Shown here piece after piece: positions 1-8,082 of a stretch of 64,000 bases of DNA. Numbering within the stretch: the first letter of the stretch is position 1; each line of letters opens with the position of its first letter. Both the position numbers and the translations under genes were made by a program. The stretch spans positions 806,001 to 870,000 of the forward strand of contig CAWJJY010000003.1 in NCBI GenBank assembly GCA_963843385.1, given 5' to 3'. The DNA is from CAVOHU01 sp963843385 (lineage in GTDB: Bacteria; Acidobacteriota; Vicinamibacteria; Vicinamibacterales; JAKQTR01). Under the pieces are notes generated by a model, which saw only the letters and a list, made by a program, of their open reading frames with translations, was not told the origin of the DNA and ran no database searches.

Positions 1-2820
1 GCGCAAGGCGACGGGGTCTACAAGTCGACTGATGCCGGGAGGACCTGGAAGCACATCGGGCTCATCGACACGCAGGCCATCGCCAAGATCCGCGTCCATC
101 CGACCAACCCCGACATCGTCTTCGTGGCGGCACTCGGCCACCCGGCCGGCCCCAACGCCGAGCGCGGGATCTTCCGCTCGAAGGACGGCGGCCAGACCTG
201 GGACAAGGTGCTGTTCCGCGACGACAAGACGGGCGGGTGCGAGGTGGTGTTCGATCCGAACAACCCGCAGGTGCTCTTCGCCTCGCTCTGGGAGGCGTTT
301 CGCACGTCGCACATGATGTCGAGCGGCGGCGCGGGCAGCGGGCTGTTCAAATCGACCGACGGGGGCGATCACTGGACGGAGATCTCGCGCTATCCGGGGC
401 TCCCGAAGGGGGTGCTCGGCAAGATCGGCATGGATGTCTCCCGCGCCGACTCGAACCGCGTCTACGCGCAGATCGAGGCCAACGACGGCGGCACGTTCGT
501 CTCCGACGATGCCGGGGCCACGTGGAAGAGAGTGAGCGAGAATCGCGACGTGCAGCAACGCGCGTTCTACTACACCCGCGTGTTCGCCGATCCGAAGGCG
601 AAGGACACTGTGTACGAGCCCAACGTCGGCTACATGAAGTCGGTTGACGGCGGCAAGACCTGGACGACGCTGCGCCCGCCTCACGGCGACAATCACGACA
701 TGTGGATCGACCCGACGAACCCCAATCGGTTCATCGCCTCGAACGACGGCGGCGCGACCGTCACGACCAACGGCGGCCAGACCTGGACCAACGAAGATCA
801 CCCGACGGCGCAGTTCTACCACGTCATCACGACGGGCGACGTGCCGTACCACGTGTGCGGCGCGCAGCAGGACAACTCGACCGCGTGCGTGTCGAGCCAG
901 GCGGCAGCCGGCGGCCCGGGCGGGTCCGGCGGCCTGGCAAACCTGGTCTTCTACTCGGTCGGCGGCGGCGAGAGCGGCTACATCGCCAACGATCCGAAGA
1001 ACCCCGACATCTTCTTCGCCGGCAGCTACGGCGGCATGATCAGCCGCTTCAACCGCAAGACCGGCCTGTCGAAACAGGTCAACCCGTATCCGGACAACCC
1101 GATGGGCTACGCGTCCAAGGACATCGCGGAACGATTCCAATGGACCTTCCCGATTGTCTACTCGGCCACCGATCCGAGCGTGCTCTACGTCGGCTCACAG
1201 TTCGTGTGGAAGACGACCAACGGCGGGCAGAGCTGGACGCGGATCAGCCCCGACCTCACACGGCACGATCCGAGCACGATGGGCGACTCGGGCGGACCGA
1301 TCACGCGGGACGAAACGGGCGTTGAAACCTACGCCACGGTTTTCACCATCGCGCCCTCGCCCAAGGACGGCAACATCATCTGGACCGGGTCCGACGACGG
1401 CTACGTGCAGGTCACGCGAGACGCCGGCAAGGCGTGGAAGAACGTCACCCCGAAGGACCTGCCGGAGTTTGCCCGCATCAGCCTGGTCGAGGCGTCGCCG
1501 TTCCGTCCTGGCACGGCGTATGTCGCCGCGAACCGCTACGGGCGCGACGACTTCGCGCCGTACGTGTATCGCACCGACGACTTCGGCGAGACGTGGACGA
1601 AGATCATCACCGGCATCGCTGCCCGCGACTTCGCACGCGCCATCCGCGAGGATCCGAAGCGCGCCAAACAGCTGTACCTCGGGACGGAACACGGCATCTA
1701 CGTGTCGTTCGACGACGGGGCCAGCTGGCAGTCGTTGCGCCAGAATCTGCCCGACACACCCGTCCACGACATCAAAGTCGAACAGCGCGACCTCGTCATC
1801 GCCACGCACGGCCGGGCGTTCTACGTCATGGACAATCTGTCGCCCCTGCGGCAGTGGACCGAGCAACAGGCGACCGGCCTGACGCTCTTCAAGCCCCAGG
1901 ACACCCTGCGCGGCCTCGACCGGACGCTGGCCGTGGACTACGCCCTGAAGCAGCCGGCCCAGTCGGTCACGGTCGACTTCCTGGACGGCAAGGGCACGGT
2001 CATCCGCCGTTTCACCGGCACCGCGGCCGACGCGGCCCGGCCCCCCTCGGCCGGCGAGGGCGACTTCCGCAGGCCGCCCGAGCCCAAGCCTCCCGTCGCC
2101 GCCGGCATGCACCGGCTGAACTGGGATCTCCGCTATACGGGTGCGACCGACTTCCAGGGCCTGATCATGTGGTCGGCCAGCACGCGCGGCCCGATCGCGC
2201 CTCCCGGTGCCTACCAGGTACGCGTCACGGCGGACGGCCAGTCACAGACCCAGTCGTTCAGCGTCAAGCGCGAGCCGACGCTGCTCGCCGACGTTTCCGA
2301 CGCGGACCTCCAGAAGGAGTTCGACCTGGCGATGCAGATCAACACCAAGGCCAGCCAGGCGAACGAAGCGGTGCTGCTCGTGCGCGGCGTCCGGCCGCAG
2401 ATCAAGGACCGGGAAAGCAAGCTGGACAGCAAGGTGGGCCCGACGGCCAAGGCGCTCCAGGATCTGGAGAAGAACCTGACGTCGGTCGAAACCTCGCTCT
2501 ACCAGGTAAAGAACCAGAGCGGCGAGGACCCGCTCAACTTCCCGATCATGCTGAACAACAAGGTGTCGGCTCTCCAGGGCGTGGTCGAGTCCGGCGAAGG
2601 CCCGCCGACCGAACAGAGCTACGAGATCTTCAATCAGCTCTCGGGCAAGGTCAACGAGCAGTTGCTCAAGCTCGACACGACCGTCACCAAGCAGCTGCCG
2701 CAGGTGAATCTGATGCTGCAAAAGCAGAAGCTGGCCCCGATCAAGGCGGAACTCCCGCCGAAGCCCGGGGAGCCGAAGCCGATCAATCCAAAGGAGACAC
2801 CGAAGGCGGACCCGAAGTAG
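1..2820 (+). CDS. Sortilin/VPS10-like BNR-repeat exported protein (5' truncated by window)
   Basis: The frame is open from base 1, so the N-terminus lies outside the window and 939 residues are visible. About ten Asp-box/BNR motifs of the form S-x-D-x-G-x-T-W are seen (KSTDAGRTW, RSKDGGQTW, KSVDGGKTW, KTTNGGQSW, RTDDFGETW), spread over the first ~570 residues. They predict a sortilin-like beta-propeller. A beta-rich domain, a helical segment and a Lys/Pro-rich tail follow. Proteins of this type are abundant, large and usually exported in Acidobacteriota. They are often labelled glycosyl hydrolase or WD40/YVTN/BNR protein, but no catalytic residues can be assigned here. The gene ends just before a strong terminator hairpin, so it is probably the last gene of its transcript. 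Confidence 0.85.
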   Translation, partial: AQGDGVYKSTDAGRTWKHIGLIDTQAIAKIRVHPTNPDIVFVAALGHPAGPNAERGIFRSKDGGQTWDKVLFRDDKTGGCEVVFDPNNPQVLFASLWEAFRTSHMMSSGGAGSGLFKSTDGGDHWTEISRYPGLPKGVLGKIGMDVSRADSNRVYAQIEANDGGTFVSDDAGATWKRVSENRDVQQRAFYYTRVFADPKAKDTVYEPNVGYMKSVDGGKTWTTLRPPHGDNHDMWIDPTNPNRFIASNDGGATVTTNGGQTWTNEDHPTAQFYHVITTGDVPYHVCGAQQDNSTACVSSQAAAGGPGGSGGLANLVFYSVGGGESGYIANDPKNPDIFFAGSYGGMISRFNRKTGLSKQVNPYPDNPMGYASKDIAERFQWTFPIVYSATDPSVLYVGSQFVWKTTNGGQSWTRISPDLTRHDPSTMGDSGGPITRDETGVETYATVFTIAPSPKDGNIIWTGSDDGYVQVTRDAGKAWKNVTPKDLPEFARISLVEASPFRPGTAYVAANRYGRDDFAPYVYRTDDFGETWTKIITGIAARDFARAIREDPKRAKQLYLGTEHGIYVSFDDGASWQSLRQNLPDTPVHDIKVEQRDLVIATHGRAFYVMDNLSPLRQWTEQQATGLTLFKPQDTLRGLDRTLAVDYALKQPAQSVTVDFLDGKGTVIRRFTGTAADAARPPSAGEGDFRRPPEPKPPVAAGMHRLNWDLRYTGATDFQGLIMWSASTRGPIAPPGAYQVRVTADGQSQTQSFSVKREPTLLADVSDADLQKEFDLAMQINTKASQANEAVLLVRGVRPQIKDRESKLDSKVGPTAKALQDLEKNLTSVETSLYQVKNQSGEDPLNFPIMLNNKVSALQGVVESGEGPPTEQSYEIFNQLSGKVNEQLLKLDTTVTKQLPQVNLMLQKQKLAPIKAELPPKPGEPKPINPKETPKADPK

Positions 2821-2855
2821 GCCCACGTCTCACGCCGCGTGATTCCGCTCGATCG

Positions 2856-2884
2856 GGGGCAGGTCACCGCTGACCTGCCCCTTT
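2856..2884 (+). terminator. Rho-independent-type terminator after the BNR-repeat gene
   Basis: An 11-bp perfect GC-rich stem (GGGGCAGGTCA / TGACCTGCCCC) closes on a CCGC tetraloop and is followed by TTT. It lies 36 bp after the stop codon of the BNR-repeat protein. The T tract is short, as is common in high-GC genomes. Confidence 0.7.
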
Positions 2885-2956
2885 CACTTCGCCCCGCCAG
2901 GACCGGTCTGCCAACGACTGTGGCGCTGGAGGGGGAGCTTACGGTTCCACGTCCGC

Positions 2957-3145
2957 GTGTACTACGCGACAGCCATTGCAGGCACGCTCGTGTGCGTGGT
3001 CGGGTTTGCGATAGCGGGAGCAACGTGGGGAGTGGCGTGCCTCGGCCTTGGCATGGCGACGGTGATGTGGGCTTCGGCGGCGTACGTTCTGATACATGCT
3101 GATCGCATTGCCGGCGAGGCGCAATCGGAGAGGTGGGCCGTCTGA
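2957..3145 (+). CDS. Possible small two-helix membrane protein
   Basis: A 62-codon frame beginning at GTG encodes two hydrophobic stretches (about residues 5-22 and 25-45) and a short charged tail, a typical shape for a tiny inner-membrane protein. No family is recognised. A purine-rich GGAGGGGGA lies about 25 bases upstream, too far for an ideal ribosome binding site, so the start is uncertain. In GC-rich DNA a chance frame of this length is possible, and only the hydrophobic pattern argues for a gene. Confidence 0.3.
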   Translation: MYYATAIAGTLVCVVGFAIAGATWGVACLGLGMATVMWASAAYVLIHADRIAGEAQSERWAV

Positions 3146-3317
3146 CACTGCGCTGTACCGGACGGCCGCGGAACTGACACTGCGGACGGCGGGAGAGCGG
3201 GACGCCAGGTCGACATGACGAAGGACGACTCAGACCGAAGGACCGTGGTGAACGAGAGGTCGTGGTGAAGACGTGGCGTCACTCGAGACGGCCCGTGGAC
3301 ATTGGACGAGGCTCCAG

Positions 3318-3614
3318 ATGATGTTCACCAAACGGCTTCGCGAGGGTGTCCGGCGGGGGAGAATCCGGTGCAGCATTCGCATCTGGACGCGTCCCCACGT
3401 AAAGGTGGGTGGCCGTTACCGCATGGACGAAGGCCATATCGTCGTGGATTCGATCGCGCCGATTACGGTTGCCGACGTGACTTACGATCTGGCCCGGGAA
3501 TCGGGGTTCGAGAGCGTGGATGATGTGCTGCGAATCGCTAGACACGGCAGCGGCGACAAAGTGTACCTGATTCGGTTCCATTACCTGCCTCCGGGCGCGT
3601 GGGACACTCCCTGA
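3318..3614 (+). CDS. ASCH-domain-like protein, copy 1
   Basis: A protein of about 98 residues related to the ASCH fold (small RNA-binding-type beta-barrel proteins). It shares most residues with the gene at 6435-6788, including the blocks VRRGRIRCS, VKVGGRYRMDEGHIVVDSI, YDLARESGFESVD and the C-terminal RFHYLPPGAWDTP. The start is placed at the ATG pair at 3318/3321, because the paralogue aligns from this region. A GTG at 3273 would add 15 residues. It stops shortly before the first copy of the 116-bp repeat, and its C-terminus is 15 residues shorter than the paralogue's. Substrate and role are unknown. Confidence 0.7.
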   Translation: MMFTKRLREGVRRGRIRCSIRIWTRPHVKVGGRYRMDEGHIVVDSIAPITVADVTYDLARESGFESVDDVLRIARHGSGDKVYLIRFHYLPPGAWDTP

Positions 3615-3628
3615 AACCAACGCCCCCT

Positions 3629-3744
3629 GACGATAGGACGCATTAACTGGGGCGTCGCGAGCTGTTGTTAACGCAACGTCCCTGATGCGACACGCGTCCG
3701 GGGTCGGGAACCGCTCCCGGACGGCCCCGGATGCCCAGACACAG
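3629..3744 (+). repeat. 116-bp two-hairpin element, copy 1
   Basis: Runs from GACGATAGG to CAGACACAG. Hairpin 1 (3636-3681) pairs GGACG-CATTAAC with GTTAACG-CAA-CGTCC around a ~19-base loop. Hairpin 2 (3697-3731) pairs TCCGGGG-TC-GGGA with TCCC-GGACGG-CCCCGGA around an ACCGC loop. No terminal inverted repeats or target duplication are visible. Six further copies lie in the window, all in this orientation. Confidence 0.95.
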
Positions 3745-3860
3745 CGGTACGTGCGGGCGACCGAGATCCAGGGGCCGCCCTGCGGCAGCATCGTTCCCAC
3801 CGCGAGGGATCGGTGCGGTACTGCTCGTATGTCGTAGAGACGAGCTTCCAGGATGCCATC

Positions 3861-4370
3861 TCAGTCTCCGCTGTCTCTGGAAGGGAAAGTTGCCGTTCGG
3901 TGCGGCCACCAGCGCCCGACATTACCGCGGTACTCGTCGTACTCCTGCCCGAAGGTCCGCCGCAGCGTGGGCTCCTCGAAGGTCACGACAAAAACGTGCA
4001 TCGCGATCAGGAAGAGCGCGGCATATCCGAAGAGGCCGATCGAGCCGTAGAAGAGCGCGGCCCCGGCGAGCGCTCCCCCCGCACCGACGTACATCGGGTT
4101 GCGGACGAAGCGGTACGGCCCTCGGATGACGAGCCGGCGAGGCGGGTCGAAGGGGGCGGGCGTCCCCTTCCCGATCACCGCGAACGTCAACACGCACCAC
4201 ACGCCCAGCGCCCCTCCCGCGATCACGCCAAGCAATCCGACGACCTGCCACAATCCAATGGCGGAGGGTCGGCTGAGACCGGATGCCGAAAGCACCTGGC
4301 TCGGAAGGAACACCAGGACGAAGCCGATGAACAAGGTGGCGAAGGTGAGCGCGCGAGCCAGCACGAACAT
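3861..4370 (-). CDS. Isoprenylcysteine/phospholipid methyltransferase-family membrane protein
   Basis: A 169-residue integral membrane protein with four to five hydrophobic segments. The signature of the ICMT/PEMT fold lies near residues 94-107: GPYRFVRNPMYVG. A second conserved patch, FEEPTLRRTFGQEYDEYR, follows the last membrane segment. These motifs bind S-adenosylmethionine and place the protein among small bacterial methyltransferases acting on lipids or prenyl groups; the substrate cannot be told. The start at 4370 is chosen because GGGAGGT lies about 7 bases upstream. Longer in-frame starts would add a non-hydrophobic, Arg-rich leader. It lies downstream of the SelW-like gene on the same strand. 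Confidence 0.75.
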   Translation of the reverse strand: MFVLARALTFATLFIGFVLVFLPSQVLSASGLSRPSAIGLWQVVGLLGVIAGGALGVWCVLTFAVIGKGTPAPFDPPRRLVIRGPYRFVRNPMYVGAGGALAGAALFYGSIGLFGYAALFLIAMHVFVVTFEEPTLRRTFGQEYDEYRGNVGRWWPHRTATFPSRDSGD

Positions 4371-4500
4371 GCCGGAGACCTCCCGCCCCACGCGGTTTCG
4401 TGGGCCCGTGGGGCTCGTGAACGGGCGACAAGGATCGCGTACCGAGATCGCAGGGACCCGGGAACCCCTCACGTCGCCTGGCCGCCCTCCCCTTCGGCGG

Positions 4501-4743
4501 TCAGAAGGCCAGCCGTTTCCTCACGGCGTCGAGAACGGTGCGCGCTGACGGGAATACGCCCAGCACCACGAGCGCGCCGCCATCCACCAGGACCTCTCCG
4601 TCGAAGAGCACCTTGAATTCCCCGTACCTGCCGTGGACCATCTCAACGTCCTGCTCGAGCTCGCGCCGGATCTTCGCAGCCACACGGGCGGCCTGGATTC
4701 CGGAGATTCAATACGCGCAATAGCGAATTGTGATCCTGGCCAC
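4501..4743 (-). CDS. SelW/Rdx-like thioredoxin-fold protein, probable selenoprotein (in-frame UGA)
   Basis: Read through one UGA (4708-4710), this frame encodes an 80-residue Rdx/SelT-SelW-SelH-family protein starting VARITIRYCAY-U-ISGIQAA. The UGA falls exactly at the second redox position of the family's C-x-x-C/U motif, and the rest continues in the normal family pattern (ELEQDVEMVHGRYGEFKV, VLGVFP). The GTG start at 4743 has a strong Shine-Dalgarno (GAGGGAGGC) about 3 bases upstream, showing that translation begins before the UGA. A hairpin suited to bacterial SECIS follows immediately. Family members are small redox proteins of unclear substrate. Most callers would miss the first 20 codons and start at the GTG at 4683. 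Confirmation needs selA/selB/selC/selD elsewhere in the genome. Confidence 0.8.
4666..4703 (-). promoter_or_regulatory. SECIS-like stem-loop directly downstream of the in-frame UGA
   Basis: Starting 5 bases after the UGA, the mRNA can fold as CCGGAATC / GATCCGG (one bulge), then CAGGCC / GGCTG (one bulge), with an apical loop GCCCGUGU about 18-25 bases from the UGA. Position and size fit bacterial SECIS elements, which sit inside the coding region right after the Sec codon. The fold was drawn by eye and no energy was computed. Confidence 0.5.
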
Positions 4744-4806
4744 GATGCCTCCCTCGATCGGCGCCTCGGGTGCCTGACGGCTGGGCCGTGCGGCGATCCG
4801 CCTGGT

Positions 4807-5616
4807 TCAACGGCGTTTCGGGACGAACGCCTGGTCGAGCAGAGACCGGTCGAAACCCGTCGATGCGGGGCCCTCGGTCGCGAATCGGTACAGCGACGCC
4901 ACGTAGACCCCTTCCAGCGCCGAGAAGAAGATCATCAGCAGGATCGCGCCGACGCCGAAGACGACGAGCGCGATCGGGCCGACCGCCCACGCGAGCAGGC
5001 CGACGAGGGCGATGAGCGTCAGCCAGGCGCACAGGGCTGCGGCGCCGAGGCTCGCGCCGCCGACCACCGTTTCGCCCCACGTCTTCTTGAACACGCTCAG
5101 CGACTGCGTGAAGGACTCGCTGATGGACCTGTCCTCAAGCACCAGCACGGGCACGACAAAGAAGGTCGCGAGCGACCACGCCGCGCCGACGAGGCTCACG
5201 ACAATCTTGCCGATGAATCCGGCCCGTTCCTGGATCGAACGGAGAATGATCCCAACGGTGGCGGCCACCACGGCCCACATCAGGATCGGGCCGAGCCGGC
5301 GTCCGGCGGCAAAGAGCGCCGAACCGACCGTCGGGTCGCCGCCGCGCATGCGTTCGGTGGCGCCGGCCACGACCGCCGCCTGGAAGAAGATGCCGATCGC
5401 ATAGGTGACGACGTACATCAGGAAGGCGGGCAGGTAGACTCCTGGACCCTTCCAGTTCACGTCCGGCGAGGCCAGGCCGAATCCGACGACCAGCGACCCG
5501 ACGACGACCGCCATGACCGTTCCAGAGAAGAGCGGCAGGATCATGAGCTCCCGATCCTGCATCAGGATGCGGTAGGACTGCGCGACGAGCTGAAAGCTGC
5601 GGCCGATGCGACCCAC
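4807..5616 (-). CDS. DUF6159-type multi-spanning membrane protein
   Basis: A 269-residue protein with about six hydrophobic segments and a soluble N-terminal lead (VGRIGRSFQLVAQSYRILM) typical of the uncharacterised DUF6159 membrane family. The GTG at 5616 is preferred over the ATG at 5646 because AAGGAGG lies 5-6 bases upstream of it, and family members start with this same G-R-x-x-x-S block. The segment FGVGAILLMIFFSALEGVYVASLYRFA near the C-terminus is also family-like. No catalytic residues are evident. Function is unknown; it could be a transporter-like or envelope protein. Confidence 0.7.
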   Translation of the reverse strand: MGRIGRSFQLVAQSYRILMQDRELMILPLFSGTVMAVVVGSLVVGFGLASPDVNWKGPGVYLPAFLMYVVTYAIGIFFQAAVVAGATERMRGGDPTVGSALFAAGRRLGPILMWAVVAATVGIILRSIQERAGFIGKIVVSLVGAAWSLATFFVVPVLVLEDRSISESFTQSLSVFKKTWGETVVGGASLGAAALCAWLTLIALVGLLAWAVGPIALVVFGVGAILLMIFFSALEGVYVASLYRFATEGPASTGFDRSLLDQAFVPKRR

Positions 5617-5723
5617 TGGCGCCTCCTTGGTGAACCCTCTCGGCATTGAGTATCACGGGGCGGCCGTCCGCTCCAAATCCCGTTCACGTTAGAAGTCGGG
5701 CGGGCGAGGTGGGCTTCAGGGGG

Positions 5724-6245
5724 CTAGGGCTCGCGGAGGCCTTCGCTGCCGCCATCCGGAAACCACGACATGACCAGGTCGTCGATGAATCCGGCCTTCG
5801 GCGTTTTGACTCGCCTTCGAAGACGGCCCTCCTCCGCGAAACCGAACTTACGGTAGAGCGCGATGGCGCGCGTATTGGTTGCCCGGACCAGGAGTTCGAT
5901 CTTGCCGAGGCCGGGGCGCTCTCGCGCCCACGCCATCACGCGGGTCATCAATGCCGTCCCGACCCCCTGGCCGAGATTCGCGGGGTGCACAACGATGGTC
6001 AAGGTGAATACGTGCGCGTTGTCGCGCATCGGCAGCGGGTCGAGGAACGCGTGACCGACGAGCCGGCCGCCCGCGTCGGCGACCCAGTAGGAGCCGAGCG
6101 GCCGAAGGGCCTCAATCTTCGACGAGTAGGCGCCGAGCGGAATCTCTCCCGGGCGTCCAACCAGCAGTCCGGGCGTTCCGGCCGTCAGCCATTCACTCGC
6201 CGCGATCGCCGGCGCGTTGTGCTCTTCCGCGAGTCGAATCTCCAT
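5724..6245 (-). CDS. GNAT-family N-acetyltransferase
   Basis: A 173-residue single-domain acetyltransferase. The acetyl-CoA pyrophosphate loop is visible as NLGQGVGTALM, preceded by the strand FTLTIVVHP and followed by the substrate-side motif NTRAIALYRKFGFAEEGRLR. It most resembles phosphinothricin/RimI-like GNATs, which acetylate amino groups of small molecules or protein N-termini; the substrate is not inferable. The start at MEIRLAEEHNAP is chosen because the upstream in-frame residues are unlike the family and GAAGG precedes it. A perfect 18-bp palindrome lies about 120 bases upstream and may be an operator. Confidence 0.85.
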   Translation of the reverse strand: MEIRLAEEHNAPAIAASEWLTAGTPGLLVGRPGEIPLGAYSSKIEALRPLGSYWVADAGGRLVGHAFLDPLPMRDNAHVFTLTIVVHPANLGQGVGTALMTRVMAWARERPGLGKIELLVRATNTRAIALYRKFGFAEEGRLRRRVKTPKAGFIDDLVMSWFPDGGSEGLREP

Positions 6246-6363
6246 CGATCGGCCTTCGTGACGGGTCGGGTTCGGTGAAAGCCTGCGTGCTGCGGTTGCC
6301 CCGCCGGCGCAGGATAACACCGCCGAAAACCGGATGGTCACCGCATTGTACGGAAAATGTGGA

Positions 6364-6381
6364 TGTATCACGCGTGATACA
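6364..6381. promoter_or_regulatory. Perfect 18-bp palindrome, candidate operator
   Basis: TGTATCACGCGTGATACA is a perfect dyad in a short AT-richer stretch between the GNAT gene and the ASCH copy 2 gene. It lies 119 bases upstream of the acetyltransferase start. Size and symmetry suit a dimeric helix-turn-helix repressor (GntR/TetR-like), but no adjacent regulator gene is present and the cognate factor is unknown. Confidence 0.4.
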
Positions 6382-6434
6382 GAGAAGGGCCACTTGCGAA
6401 GCCGCGCTCGCGGTCGACTCGTGGCCGCGCGAGG

Positions 6435-6788
6435 TCAACGCCGAACGTGCGGGCGCCTCGTCCCGCGTTGGCGTTCCGGTTCCGGGGTGTCCCACGCACC
6501 CGGAGGCAGGTAGTGGAACCGAATCACAAACACCTGGTCGCCGCTGCCATGTCTGGCGACTTGCAGCAAGCCGTCAACGCTCTCGAACCCCGACTCGCGG
6601 GCCAGGTCGTAGGTGATGTCGGGAGCGGCAATCGGTTCAATCGAATCCACGACGATGTGGCCTTCGTCCATGCGGTAGCGGCCACCGACCTTCACGCGCG
6701 GACGCTCCCAGATGCGAACGCTGCACCTGATTCTCCCGCGCCGGACTCCGTCTCGAAGGCTTTTGGTGAACAGCACGTGGAGCGTCAC
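6435..6788 (-). CDS. ASCH-domain-like protein, copy 2
   Basis: A 117-residue paralogue of the 3318-3614 gene, inverted relative to it and 2.8 kb away. Shared blocks include VRRGRIRCS, RMDEGHIVVDSI, DLARESGFESVD and HYLPPGAWDTP. It has a 15-residue Arg-rich C-terminal tail that copy 1 lacks. It starts at GTG (6788) with no clear Shine-Dalgarno; a second GTG four codons later is an alternative. ASCH proteins are small barrel proteins thought to bind RNA or modified nucleotides; a specific role cannot be given. It lies in tandem with DUF1801 and VOC genes on the same strand. Confidence 0.72.
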   Translation of the reverse strand: MTLHVLFTKSLRDGVRRGRIRCSVRIWERPRVKVGGRYRMDEGHIVVDSIEPIAAPDITYDLARESGFESVDGLLQVARHGSGDQVFVIRFHYLPPGAWDTPEPERQRGTRRPHVRR

Positions 6789-6845
6789 CCGGCAACTGCA
6801 GGCCGCCTGGCGCCACCCCGGTCGGGCCTCACGGCCGAAAGCATG

Positions 6846-7262
6846 TCACGCATAACGACGCTTCCGATCTCGATGCGAGCCCGCGATCAACTGCTCGAGG
6901 ACCTTGAGATCAATGTCGCCGAGCTTTCGAACGTACAGGCAGGCCTTACCCGATTTGTGCTTCCCGAGCTTCGCCATCAGGTCGTCGTGGCCTGGAAACT
7001 CGGCCGCGAGGTAGATGCTGATGTCGCCCTTTCGCGACGAGAAGCCCGTCAGGCACGAGTCTCCTTCGTGGCCACTCTCGTACTTGTAGTGATAGGTTCC
7101 GTATCCGACGATGCTCGTGCCCCACATCCTGGGGCGCTCCTTCGTCACCTTGGCCATCAGCTTGGCCAACACCTCGCAGTCCTTTCGCCTGGCCTCGTCC
7201 TGGATGGCGGAGAGGTAGTCCTTCACGCTCGCGTCAGTGGCTTTCGTTTTATTCTCTGCCAT
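6846..7262 (-). CDS. DUF1801 (YdhG-like) protein
   Basis: A 138-residue protein with the DUF1801 pattern: an N-terminal helical DEARRKDCEVLAKLM, then MWGTSIVGYGTYHYKYESG, the Phe/Ile strand ISIYLAAEF, and a C-terminal GKACLYVRKLGDIDL. The fold resembles CyaY/YjbR-like ligand-binding domains; no enzymatic function is established. The ATG at 7262 has GGGAGCT 6-7 bases upstream. It is the intact counterpart of a different, N-terminally truncated DUF1801 gene at 12702-13091. Confidence 0.85.
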   Translation of the reverse strand: MAENKTKATDASVKDYLSAIQDEARRKDCEVLAKLMAKVTKERPRMWGTSIVGYGTYHYKYESGHEGDSCLTGFSSRKGDISIYLAAEFPGHDDLMAKLGKHKSGKACLYVRKLGDIDLKVLEQLIAGSHRDRKRRYA

Positions 7263-7452
7263 GGATAGCTCCCTTCAGACTCCCTCGGGCCGCCGATCAT
7301 GCGAACGCGGGGCGGGCGGCCGATTGCCAGTGCTGGGTGCGCATCAACCGAGCAGTTCATCCCGGTAGTTGCGCCAACGGTTTCGCGACGGCGAAGTGCA
7401 GTGCGCGCGGACGGACGCTGCGAACGATGTGCCTGCGCGGAGGGTTCGGATC

Positions 7453-7872
7453 TCACCGGTCCGGCGCAATCGGCTTGCCGATCTCCCAGTGGTGGCCGAA
7501 CGGATCGACCACCCGCCCCTCTCGCCAGCCGTGCTGGTTGCCAACCGGCGTCACCACGGTGGCGCCCGATGCGACGGCCCGGCTGAAGACTGCGTCCGGG
7601 TCGTCGACGATCATGAGCATGCGGACCGTGCCTCCGCCCAGCGACTGCGGGCTGAAGTTGAGGTGTGGCGGGGATTCGTCGGCGACCCAGAACTCGGCGC
7701 CGCCGGCCGACAACCTGGCGACCACTTCGCCCTCGTCGTTGTCGATGCGGAAGAGGACGTCCGCCCCGAACGCGGCCTGATAGAACGCGAGGGCGGCAAC
7801 CCCGTTGCGAACCGAGAGCATCGGGGCAATGGAGGGAACCCGGGGCTCGGACGCCGGGAAGTTGTGGCTCAC
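7453..7872 (-). CDS. VOC-superfamily (PhnB/glyoxalase-like) protein
   Basis: A 139-residue protein with the paired beta-alpha-beta-beta-beta repeats of the vicinal oxygen chelate fold. The first unit, PSIAPMLSVRNGVAALAFYQ, and the second-half sequence GREGRVVDPFGHHWEIGKP match the PhnB-like subgroup (the listed GR in the second block is WREGR in the translation). The start is placed at GTG (7872), with AAGGGA 8-9 bases upstream. Longer in-frame starts add an Arg-rich leader. Substrate and metal dependence are unknown; such proteins range from glyoxalases to antibiotic-binding proteins. Confidence 0.82.
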   Translation of the reverse strand: MSHNFPASEPRVPSIAPMLSVRNGVAALAFYQAAFGADVLFRIDNDEGEVVARLSAGGAEFWVADESPPHLNFSPQSLGGGTVRMLMIVDDPDAVFSRAVASGATVVTPVGNQHGWREGRVVDPFGHHWEIGKPIAPDR

Positions 7873-8082
7873 CTTGCGCGTCCCTTCTCTACCTGTTCGA
7901 AGCCAACCGCGCGGCACGCGCCGGTTCCGCTGCGCGCGGCACGCGGCGCCATGCCGCGCAGCCAGAATGCTTCGGTTTTCTCATTGGACGCGCGCCCGGC
8001 CGAAAAGATGCCAAGCGTCCGGTCGCGACCACGCAAGACGTTTCGCCGCAATCAGGTCGGCAGCCGCGACTCGCGAGCCCGC

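Noticed and set aside
3629..3860. Minus-strand open frames through the repeats (reading SGHPGP... or CRIRDVALTTARD)
   Set aside because: The same peptide appears at every repeat copy because the repeat DNA is open in that frame. Flanking parts differ and none continues into a conserved protein.
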